Origin: Candidatus Rifleibacteriota bacterium | Lineage (GTDB): Bacteria; Muiribacteriota; Ozemobacteria; Ozemobacterales; Ozemobacteraceae | Length of the DNA stretch: 64,000 bases | Reading direction: 5' to 3' | Assembly (NCBI GenBank): GCA_018818125.1 | Contig: JAHISQ010000156.1 | Location: 27,115 to 91,114, forward strand | In this document: in pieces, positions 18,501-25,173 of the stretch | Position numbering within the stretch: position 1 is the stretch's first letter | How the letters are laid out: each line of letters begins with the position of its first letter | Program-made: the position numbers and the translations under genes | Notes under the pieces: generated by a model | The model's input: the letters and a program-made list of their open reading frames with translations, nothing else | What the model was told of the DNA's origin: nothing | The model's database searches: none

Positions 18501-18710
18501 CTGCCAATGATGACCGAGAAGGTACAACAGGTTGAAGAATCTATTGAAGAAGAAATTAAAAAGAATCACGAAGTCAGCGCCGCCAGTGATGAGCTGTTGT
18601 CGATCAAGCGGGGTATTCTCAAAATTCTTCAGGATTACAACGAGCAGTTCGAGCATATTCTAAGTCAGCGCCCGGGCGGCATTGTCAACGCAGATTCTGA
18701 AGCCAGCTGA
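15555..18710 (+). CDS. Tubulin/FtsZ-superfamily protein (Tubulin_2-like)
   Basis: 1051 residues. The N-terminal third has a nucleotide-binding pattern: GLGGTGKK at 18-25 and GSLCGGSGAGMF at 190-201, matching the two glycine loops of FtsZ/tubulin, where the second is the GGGTGTG-type tubulin signature. The remaining 700 residues are helical, with coiled-coil stretches near the middle and at the C-terminus. This is the architecture of the large bacterial tubulin-like family that often neighbours VWA proteins and has been proposed to work in membrane remodelling. The next gene is indeed a membrane-anchored VWA protein. No signal peptide, so it is cytoplasmic. The start follows from the promoter position, with GGGAG at 15540-15544. 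GTP binding and polymerisation are inferred. Confidence 0.82.
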   Translation: MSTNYENRIALNPALIVGLGGTGKKSLINFKETFLNSPQIKKAYALSGGKEPVLPDFIDLLCIDTDIFDASQSEEEEKTSAKLTESEYHQINIQNAGQITGNLDSDTYNYLYEWFPQKLKNHIGQISQGAHQFRFTGRFGVFVDVQKIFQQIKTKMSKIMARSNVNQDDIIVPLTNKQGQILTPEFYIVGSLCGGSGAGMFLDVAYLMKMAYYQLSGGRGKPSIIGIMLTPEAFTQIAIDPNINSTGRLEGNGYASLVETFYFMNKEHFAHGKSAKDIINQDRRNKFMVNFGPIGKSNDSTTFGAVCEETPFDQCYLLGTSNQDDIPTYYAIASEFIFTKLATQMRQAQNSMLDNASQILGQLSSDLEGKQLKCFSSAGFKSFYYPLDVIRELYTYKLSMDLTYWLRLSMDRILIDSMVQEFAENNPGKVDLTPEALFTMTKNVIDRKQYWDNPMFHTMRTTSKQKEGESASHFILRQIEEMNQNRVKKDEIRSKVKVNFEQAAVQTGEHLLARVIEIINNPDLGAHIAIDFLTSFEKYLIRYPREILSRKVQEIKIRLDKEQREYREISNRLKERLSGFAGLGGKLMELGTVLRMTDLNEERDKLLKEAKEAVDMEYEMFCIGCAEDYLKFLTMQSQSIKKQVEVFSTKLTRISKDGMIERQYEQCLDRIKPYSKVQNFIRTYIFEDRDIEPFYKYLLGDLSNNDIEGDFLVKINLGENWDKYTNPESSSLEKDIVKYCRSIVERRLFGGIEDFIHWKDSVRKGFKKSLVESLMNQATPLMTLNDRGNNSTQRMNIVTLGIADENSKLSEEIKDALRKGDIGVTIAQTRNPYEISLLQTLHGIAPYNISAITQWHNLYRQNNAKINCHAILTNDAYPILWSSYGLIPAKKLEEHYMVYLLLRYEMFSDVGSTRHGIEYNNELVQFELWYQQDKAQPIGRTITQMFDYLKNNTMGIYLIRSVYSEYWKSLPFPKQREIVSKYLPMMTEKVQQVEESIEEEIKKNHEVSAASDELLSIKRGILKILQDYNEQFEHILSQRPGGIVNADSEAS

Positions 18711-18782
18711 ACGCGGCAAACACGATAAAGGTAGCCATAGACAGCAGATGTACTTTTCTAATAACATTTTGAGGACAGACAA

Positions 18783-19829
18783 ATGGTTGAAATAGCTCCC
18801 GGAAGTGAAAGACTAAGAATTCCAGTCGGGAAGTATCTGTTGTTTCTATTCATTATTCTTCTGCTGTTGATTGGCTTGCTCTGGTATCTTCTCTCTTCAA
18901 ATTATGGCGCGCAGAACAGCTTTCTTGAGAGCCTCAGGCGTTATCTGTCTTTTTTCAGCTCTTATCACCCCAATCTGCAACCAGAAGACGACTTCAACAC
19001 TGCATTGCGAATTCATGGCTTTGAACGCGACGAAGCCCGCAAATTTCGTCTGTTTGTCTCTGTCACCGACAAAGATGGCAGTCCGGTAAAAGTCCTTAAT
19101 GCAAGCGATGTCAAGCTGAAGGTGGTCAGCAACAGCGGGCAGGATCTTGACGCCAGAATAGACCGCGCCCGCCCACTGCACATGTACTCCGAGTGGGCTG
19201 CTCCTATCAGTTTCACTTCGGTCATGGACTATTCTGGCAGCATGTTTCCCCAGGATCTAACCGCCATTGAGACCAACTACTCAGCACTGATAAACCAGAT
19301 CAGTCTGCCATTATCTGCATCTGTAGTAAAGTTTAACAGCCGGGTTCACGACATTCTTGAGCTTTCAGAAGATCGCCAGGAAATTATTGCCGCCATACAA
19401 AAGCGCATCAAACTCGAAAACACTGCGTTGTTTGACGGAATCAGTCGTGGCATAGAAAAAGTTCAATCCCGCCCACACCTGCGTTTTATCATTCTTACAA
19501 CCGATGGCAACGATAACGCCTCGACAGACTCCCTTGAAAGCGTGATCAAGCGATGTCAGACCCACAACATTGCGGTTTTTGTTTTTGGTTTTGGCTGGCT
19601 TGACATCAAAAATCTTCGCGACATCTCAGAGAGCACAGATGGCTATTATTCGTATGTACCAGACAGTTCAAAGCTCGATGAGTGGTTCCAAAAGATCGGT
19701 CAGATAATCAACAATGTGCAGGTAATCGAGTTTTCAACCAATGCCGATATGAATCAGCCCGGCAGCGTTGAGCTGAGTATTGATGCGGCTGGTCAGACCA
19801 TGAAAAGAGTGCGAGTCTGGACCCAGTGA
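18783..19829 (+). CDS. Membrane-anchored von Willebrand factor A domain protein
   Basis: 348 residues. One membrane segment at about 17-38 anchors the protein; a spacer leads to a VWA domain from about residue 140. The MIDAS metal site is complete: Asp149, Ser151 and Ser153 in DYSGSM, Thr214 in LENTALFDG and Asp241 in TTDGND. VWA domains bind proteins through a metal ion. A short beta-rich tail follows. It lies 72 nt downstream of the tubulin-like gene on the same strand with GAGGACAG as ribosome site. If the membrane topology is N-in, the VWA domain is periplasmic, so contact with the cytoplasmic tubulin-like protein would need the short N-terminus or another partner. Confidence 0.88.
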   Translation: MVEIAPGSERLRIPVGKYLLFLFIILLLLIGLLWYLLSSNYGAQNSFLESLRRYLSFFSSYHPNLQPEDDFNTALRIHGFERDEARKFRLFVSVTDKDGSPVKVLNASDVKLKVVSNSGQDLDARIDRARPLHMYSEWAAPISFTSVMDYSGSMFPQDLTAIETNYSALINQISLPLSASVVKFNSRVHDILELSEDRQEIIAAIQKRIKLENTALFDGISRGIEKVQSRPHLRFIILTTDGNDNASTDSLESVIKRCQTHNIAVFVFGFGWLDIKNLRDISESTDGYYSYVPDSSKLDEWFQKIGQIINNVQVIEFSTNADMNQPGSVELSIDAAGQTMKRVRVWTQ

Positions 19830-19860
19830 GTTCACACGACCGTCTCGCCCCACTGAGCAG

Positions 19861-19887
19861 TGCTCTAATGACTGAACCTAAAGAGCA
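19861..19887. repeat. Hairpin repeat, copy C (variant)
   Basis: TGCTCT/AGAGCA stem with TCTAATGACT in the loop arm, the same core as the 15367 copy. It is preceded by the 13-mer CTGAGCAGTGCTC that also occurs at 10090-10102. Confidence 0.5.
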
Positions 19888-19942
19888 GTTTAATCCTGTA
19901 ATGATCGAGTATAGCTTACATCCTGTGAACACTGCGGGAGAT

Positions 19943-19973
19943 GTGGCTCTAATTGTCAGCCCATAAGGGGCAC
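19943..19973. repeat. Hairpin repeat, copy B
   Basis: GTGGCTCTAAT...CATAAGGGGCACCT, an imperfect stem with one mismatch, clearly related to 15367-15399. It lies downstream of the VWA gene and just upstream of the TPR gene, so copies A and B bracket the tubulin-like/VWA pair. Confidence 0.6.
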
Positions 19974-20005
19974 CTGAATTGAAATAGAACGGCGGAGGCA
20001 AAAAA

Positions 20006-23000
20006 GTGCGCAAACAATTTTCGCTTGTAATCATGTTACTGATAGTCTTACTGACAGGTGCGTTCTGCAGCCAGGCAAAGGCTGAGGTAAATTTTGATTT
20101 TGGCCTGCCCCTTTTTGGTTTCGAAGAGATACGCTTCGAAAAAAGCAAGCCCTCCGACTTCAATGTTCATCTTCTGAAAAAATTTATGATCGAGCACGAA
20201 GGCGAATTATTACAGCAACTACACGGCATTAACCGCTGGTTCAGCCTCTTGCGACTTTCAGACGCACCGCGGCGCGATGAACTTATAAAAGCAGGCAGCG
20301 ACATTTTTTCAAGCGCTGGCAAAAAGAAGAGTAGCAACCGTGAAAAATTACTTGAAATTTTCTTTTTTGGCCTGCTTCTGAGTCAGGATCGGTCTCCAGA
20401 CCCCGGCAATAAAAAAGATCAGGCCTACGAGGATCTGCTTATCGATGCCGAAGAACTGCTCGCAGAGGCTGGAGATTACTGGCTGATCAAAGGTATCGTT
20501 TTTCATTTACTGCGCAATCGCCCCAATGATTATTTCACGCCAATGAAGCCGGAAGAAGACCTGAAACGCGCTCTAAGTATGATTCCTCGCACAGCGCACT
20601 ACTATTTTGTGATGGGACAGGCATTTCGCTTTCTCGGCTCCATGGATTCGTCGCTGTTTTTATCGATTGCATCCTACGAAAGAGCTTCATCGCTTGATCC
20701 ACGCAATCATAAACTGCAAAACGCTCTGCTGGGCATCTATATGGGTTTGCACGAAGATTATCAGGGTCTTGGCAAACAAGAACCCTTCTGGCTTGAAGAG
20801 GCTGTTTACAAGAAAATCCTCGCTATTTCGCCGCACAATCCCCACGCTCTCAACAATCTTGGCTATCTTTACGCTGAATACGGCGTAAATTCCAAGGAGG
20901 CACAGGAGCTTTGTCAGCGCGCATCCGACATTAATCCCGAGAATCCCGGCTTTCACGACAGTCTTGGCTGGGCGGCCTTTAAAAACCACGATTACAAAAA
21001 GGCAGAGGAAGAGCTGAATAAATCTCTGGCAATCAAAAAAAATGTGTATGAGCCTCACTATCACCTGGGAACCGTTTATTACGCTACCGGACAAACCGAA
21101 AAGGCTGCCGAACATTACGAACAAGCTATCGCTATCAAACCTGATGCGGTTGAAGCACTGAATAATCTGGCTTATCTTTACATTGAACAGAATCGAAAAT
21201 TAAGCGAAGCCATGAATATGGCTAAATCAGCGGTAAAACTTGAACCCAACAACGCCTCATACATCGACACACTCGGCTGGGCTTATTACCGCCTTGGCAA
21301 GCTCGACACAGCGCTCCCGCTGTTGCTCAAGGCAGCGCAAATCGCACCTGGCCAGGGTGAAATTCTTCTGCATATCGGGCGCGTATATCTTGACCTCAAT
21401 GACTTCGATCAGGCGCTCAGCTATTTAAAAGAGGCCTACAAAGAAGATCCCAAGCTCGATGATCCTGACAACTCTCTTTATGTGGCAATCAGACTCAAGA
21501 ACTACCACAAGGCCCTGGCTGATTATCACAACATCTTTGGCGAGAATGCCGATCGCAATAAAATAAACAACATCCTGATGGGCATTGCCAGAATGTATCA
21601 GGAGGAAAAGCTTTTCGATAAAGCGATCGAAATCACCAAGCTCTGTTCAGAAATCAAGAACGGCGAAAAGTCTTTGAAGGAGCCGTTGTTCAGCAGCTAT
21701 AAGCTCGCTGACGATGCAAAGCCCCAAATTACTGTTGCTGAAAACGAAAGCGAAACAGAGGCACTTATTCCTCCTGGCGAGAATGTAGCAACAGCAGTTG
21801 AAACGCCTGTTGACGCAAACACTGAAAGCAATCTCGAAGCAGCTGAAAAAACAGAAGAAACAACAGAAACTTCAGACAAAAAACTATTCGCCGGACTGCC
21901 ACCGGTAACTGGTCACCCGATCGCCCTAGCCTTTGGGCCGCGATTTTTCGAACAGATTCAGACATTTCTGCCGGGTATGAATGCATTTGCCGGCAAGTCT
22001 GTTACCGTCTTCATAGATAAATTCAGACGCCTCGGCAAAACAGCTGTTATTCGTATCGAGTCAAAAGACACTTCAGGAAAAATAATGATGACACTCGTCA
22101 GTGATTTTTTCTGCCAGCTCAGTGGCGTGCCAGAACCCACAAAGAACGATACAACGACAAAATTCACCTTCAAGAGCAAACGACAGATGTTTATGCAGGC
22201 AGAAGGCAACTCGCTTTACATCAGTGCCAGCCCCTTCAAGGACAGCGCGTCAATAGACCTGCTGAAAACGGTTCTGAAGTATGACGAGAACAATTTTGCA
22301 GCGATAATCTACGACTGGCAGGCGATAAGCAAGCTGTTGCCGAGTTTTGTGCGCCCATTTATCGCAAACCCGTTCCGACCATTCATAAAAATATATACCA
22401 GGTACACCTACGAAAACGGCAATCTTAACGAATTCTCGACCATTACTACGGGAAAAACTGAAAATGAAGCCTTCATGCGCAGCTTTGCCAGAGAACTCTT
22501 CGGCTTCAAGATTTTTACCGGCAAAATTGGTATCGAAAGCACGATCAGAGTCCGCTACGACAAGGACATTATCTACGTTTCAACTGATTTTGAGCAGGTT
22601 GACAAGTTTGTTCAGAAACGCCTGAAAATTATCAACCCGATTCTGATGCGCCTGATTATGAGATATTTAGACCACACCAGATGCTTTTTGAACCGCATGT
22701 TTTATAGTTTAGAACAGATCAACACCTGCCCCAATGGAGGCAAGACACATGTTGATGCTCAAACGGGTATTGTAACCTGTTCAGATCATGTCATGGCACC
22801 GGCGATTGCCGTTTTTATGAACGCGGCAAACTCCTGCAAGTTCAGCTGCATGCGTCTGAACAAAATCTTAGAGAGCAGCAAAGTCAATGATCTCAGCAGC
22901 GCCGATCTCGAAAAACTTGCTGACGAAATGGGGATACCCCTTTGCCCGGACTCAGGCAGCTGGTCAAAAAAGAGCGGTGAACCGGTTAAATGCTCTCATC

Positions 23001-23011
23001 ATGAAAATTGA
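20006..23011 (+). CDS. Exported TPR protein with C-terminal pilin-like Cys motifs
   Basis: 1001 residues. Signal peptide about 1-26. Roughly residues 190-540 are TPR repeats (LGWAYYRLGKLDTALPLLLKA and similar), a protein-interaction scaffold. An acidic Glu/Thr linker (about 575-625) leads to a C-terminal domain of about 370 residues without a recognised family. Near its end, CPNGG at 908 followed by TCSDH, and CPDSG at 980 followed by KCSHH, resemble the CPxGG...CSxHG disulphide motif seen in some type IV pilin-like proteins. The start is GTG with GGAGG 7 nt upstream. It ends 60 nt before hfq. Confidence 0.8.
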   Translation: MRKQFSLVIMLLIVLLTGAFCSQAKAEVNFDFGLPLFGFEEIRFEKSKPSDFNVHLLKKFMIEHEGELLQQLHGINRWFSLLRLSDAPRRDELIKAGSDIFSSAGKKKSSNREKLLEIFFFGLLLSQDRSPDPGNKKDQAYEDLLIDAEELLAEAGDYWLIKGIVFHLLRNRPNDYFTPMKPEEDLKRALSMIPRTAHYYFVMGQAFRFLGSMDSSLFLSIASYERASSLDPRNHKLQNALLGIYMGLHEDYQGLGKQEPFWLEEAVYKKILAISPHNPHALNNLGYLYAEYGVNSKEAQELCQRASDINPENPGFHDSLGWAAFKNHDYKKAEEELNKSLAIKKNVYEPHYHLGTVYYATGQTEKAAEHYEQAIAIKPDAVEALNNLAYLYIEQNRKLSEAMNMAKSAVKLEPNNASYIDTLGWAYYRLGKLDTALPLLLKAAQIAPGQGEILLHIGRVYLDLNDFDQALSYLKEAYKEDPKLDDPDNSLYVAIRLKNYHKALADYHNIFGENADRNKINNILMGIARMYQEEKLFDKAIEITKLCSEIKNGEKSLKEPLFSSYKLADDAKPQITVAENESETEALIPPGENVATAVETPVDANTESNLEAAEKTEETTETSDKKLFAGLPPVTGHPIALAFGPRFFEQIQTFLPGMNAFAGKSVTVFIDKFRRLGKTAVIRIESKDTSGKIMMTLVSDFFCQLSGVPEPTKNDTTTKFTFKSKRQMFMQAEGNSLYISASPFKDSASIDLLKTVLKYDENNFAAIIYDWQAISKLLPSFVRPFIANPFRPFIKIYTRYTYENGNLNEFSTITTGKTENEAFMRSFARELFGFKIFTGKIGIESTIRVRYDKDIIYVSTDFEQVDKFVQKRLKIINPILMRLIMRYLDHTRCFLNRMFYSLEQINTCPNGGKTHVDAQTGIVTCSDHVMAPAIAVFMNAANSCKFSCMRLNKILESSKVNDLSSADLEKLADEMGIPLCPDSGSWSKKSGEPVKCSHHEN

Positions 23012-23071
23012 GTTTGCTTTTTTTGCTAAAATGTTCTATTAACAATAAGAATCCATTCGGAGGTAAGAAAA

Positions 23072-23290
23072 ATGCCTGCTATAAATATCCAGGATAATAT
23101 TCTTCAGTATTTGAAAGACAAAAGAGAACTTGTTAAGATTTTTTTGATGAAAGGCTTTCAGATTCAGGGTACCATCCTTGATTTTGATACCTTCGTAGTT
23201 TTACTCGAATCAGAGGGTAAAAAGCAGCTCATTTACAAGCACGCCGTTTCGACCATCCAATTGCCAGATAATTTTAATCTGCCCGACTGA
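23072..23290 (+). CDS. hfq: RNA chaperone Hfq
   Basis: 72 residues, a short Hfq. Hfq forms an Sm-like hexameric ring that pairs small RNAs with messages. Sm1 residues include Gln7 and Asp8 (equivalent to Gln8 and Asp9 in E. coli), and Sm2 has the diagnostic YKHAVST (Lys56, His57). The long disordered tail of enterobacterial Hfq is missing. CGGAGG lies upstream of the ATG and a strong terminator follows. Its usual neighbours miaA and hflX are absent. Confidence 0.95.
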   Translation: MPAINIQDNILQYLKDKRELVKIFLMKGFQIQGTILDFDTFVVLLESEGKKQLIYKHAVSTIQLPDNFNLPD

Positions 23291-23310
23291 GAATAGTTAT
23301 CCAGGATAAG

Positions 23311-23340
23311 AAGGCCGCCCCTTGTAGGGCGGTCTTTTTT
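23311..23340 (+). terminator. Rho-independent terminator after hfq
   Basis: Stem 23313-23320 with 23327-23334 (8 bp, one G-T pair), loop CTTGTA, followed by six T. Confidence 0.92.
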
Positions 23341-23492
23341 CTTTTCTGGTTTTGTGTCATGTACAAAGATTAAGCAGTAAGATTGTTCATTTTTTAAACA
23401 CAAGCAAAGGCACGTCTGTATAATTATTTATCAATAGAGACTTTGCAAAGGAGATAATGTGCAAAATCGCTTAAATAGGGGCCGCCAAAAGT

Positions 23493-23508
23493 TGGCACAA
23501 CTATTGCA
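23493..23508 (+). promoter_or_regulatory. Sigma-54-type promoter
   Basis: TTGGCAC, five bases, TTGCA: the invariant GG (23494-23495) and GC (23506-23507) are exactly 10 nt apart as sigma-54 requires. Transcription would start near 23519, ahead of the polysaccharide deacetylase gene. The rest of the 23291-23636 gap holds the hfq terminator and a 12-bp palindrome CCTTGATCAAGG at 23564-23575. Confidence 0.65.
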
Positions 23509-23636
23509 TATGTATTCACAACACTGCACGATTCATTCGTCAGTTGTCTTCAATCATTCCTTTCCTTGATCAAGGGCTACGGTTTAGTGGCCTTTTTTTT
23601 TGCCAATTTTATGATATATTCTCTACAGGAAAACCT

Positions 23637-24689
23637 ATGAAAAAACACATTATACTGACCCTTGCACTAATATTTATCAGTTTCACCGTCAACCTGGCCG
23701 CTCGCACTGATATCGCCGGGTTCTGCTATCACCAGATTGAGCCTGTAGCCAGCGGTAAATTCTCGCTTTCGCTCGAAAAATTCACAGCGCAGCTCGAATA
23801 TCTGCATCAGCGCAGCTACAAGACCCTTAACTCCGAAGAACTGCTCGCAGCACTGGCATCAGACGGCCCACAGATCGACAAATCCGTTATAATAACCTTT
23901 GACGACGGTTTTCTAAACGTATATAACTACGCTTTTCCGGTAATGAAAAAATTTGGATTCAAGGGTATTGTCTGCATTTATCCGTCTTTTATTGGCTCAA
24001 AGAGCGCAATGAGCTGGCAACAACTCCAAGAGCTTATTGATGCCGGATGGAGTGTCGAATGCCATTCAATGAGCCATTCAAATCTTGCCTCACATTATGC
24101 AGACCTCGAACTCGAGAAAAAGTTTTTAGACAAGGAAATAATCGCTTCCAGGGATATCATTGAAAATCGACTCAAGAACAAGGTCAGATTTATGGTCTGG
24201 CCGTATGGCGTGTATACAGACCGCACCTTAAAGCTCGTTCGTGACTCCGGCTTCGCCGGTGCCATCACTGTCGATGGCGGCGCCAGTTACAAGGGGCTAT
24301 CGCCCTACCAGGTCAAGCGCCAGGTTATCTATTCCACTGATGATATGAACAAATTTCTCATCAGATTCGGCATGAGTGCTCTCCCGGCTTCGCAGCAGTA
24401 TCCTGAGCCCGGGCAGGTGGTTGCACAGCTCGCCACCTTTACCTGTCGTCTCGATGATCTTGCCGATTATTCACCCGAGAAGTACGTTCTCAACGCCAAG
24501 GTAACCGGCAAAAAAGTAGACTTCAGCTTTGATGCAAAAACCCGCATTCTTACAGGTAAAATCAGTTCAGCGTTCAAGCCTGGCAACTATTTTATCGACA
24601 TCTATCTTCGCGACAAGGCGACCGGAGTTACCGCGCAAAACGGCTGGCTGTTCAGCATTGCGGGCAAGAGCAGCAAAACCAGTTATTAG
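23637..24689 (+). CDS. Exported polysaccharide deacetylase (NodB-type, CE4)
   Basis: 350 residues. Signal peptide about 1-21. The NodB domain has TFDDG (first catalytic motif, Asp pair) and HSMSHSNL (metal-binding HxxxH), so it should be a zinc-dependent N- or O-deacetylase acting on peptidoglycan, chitin-like or exopolysaccharide chains outside the inner membrane. The last 90 residues look like a small beta-sandwich. The frame is open back to 23544 (TTG), but that start would bury the signal peptide; ACAGGA precedes the ATG at 23637. A sigma-54-type promoter upstream suggests environmentally controlled expression. Confidence 0.87.
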   Translation: MKKHIILTLALIFISFTVNLAARTDIAGFCYHQIEPVASGKFSLSLEKFTAQLEYLHQRSYKTLNSEELLAALASDGPQIDKSVIITFDDGFLNVYNYAFPVMKKFGFKGIVCIYPSFIGSKSAMSWQQLQELIDAGWSVECHSMSHSNLASHYADLELEKKFLDKEIIASRDIIENRLKNKVRFMVWPYGVYTDRTLKLVRDSGFAGAITVDGGASYKGLSPYQVKRQVIYSTDDMNKFLIRFGMSALPASQQYPEPGQVVAQLATFTCRLDDLADYSPEKYVLNAKVTGKKVDFSFDAKTRILTGKISSAFKPGNYFIDIYLRDKATGVTAQNGWLFSIAGKSSKTSY

Positions 24690-24707
24690 CAGCTATCAGG
24701 CAACTAA

Positions 24708-24833
24708 ATTGAGTCTGTCGATGGATTAACGCCTGGCATTGCATGTGATTTCAACAACATGCTCGGAATTATTCTGGCAAATGTAGAATTAGCCCTGGAA
24801 GCGCTGGGGCAAAAAGCGAATCACTTCGGGTGA
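24708..24833 (+). pseudogene. Decayed fragment of a histidine kinase phosphoacceptor domain
   Basis: The frame after a stop at 24705 reads 41 codons that include GIACDFNNMLGIILANVELAL, cut here to the recognisable core DFNNMLGIILANVELAL. This matches the H-box of hybrid kinases, whose usual form is GIAHDFNNMLGVILG, with the phospho-accepting His replaced by Cys. It has no start codon, stops after the first helix and is followed by no ATP-binding domain. I read it as a relic of a sensor kinase, left beside the sensor-receiver gene at 25174. The rest of 24834-25173 has no convincing gene. Confidence 0.65.
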
Positions 24834-24999
24834 GGCATATCTGATCGTAAACTGGCCTTTCTTCCAGTTCGCAGGCTGGGGTTCACAGACCTATTACGCG
24901 TTAAGGTCAGTTGTTGTCAGGCGTCTTAGCCCTCCTTGCTCCCAGCAGAAAATTCAGGTAGTATGCGGTGAGAGTATAATAAAATGAGAGAGATAGTCC

Positions 25000-25044
25000 C
25001 TGCCATATAATGTATCTTGTCTGCCAGTGGTTCTTATATGGCAG
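25000..25044. repeat. 11-bp perfect inverted repeat
   Basis: CTGCCATATAA (25000-25010) and its complement TTATATGGCAG (25034-25044) with a 23-nt spacer, upstream of the sensor-receiver gene. It could be an operator, an RNA hairpin or the scar of a mobile element. Confidence 0.5.
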
Positions 25045-25173
25045 AAACAGGGCATGACAATCAAAGAGAACAGGATCTGAACTAGCTGACGGGCAATTAA
25101 AGCAAATCATTGAAGCGATGCCTCTTGAGCATGACTTTGATGTTTCTTTTACAACCTAATAGAGAGGTACACT

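Noticed and set aside
25058..25159. Short frame (ending in SFTT) upstream of the sensor gene
   Set aside because: About 33 codons after a stop, no start or recognisable motif; could be another relic but not supportable.
24660..25173. Possibility that the kinase fragment and the sensor gene are one interrupted gene
   Set aside because: The fragment lies before the sensor start, while in hybrid kinases the phosphoacceptor domain follows the sensor; the order does not fit.
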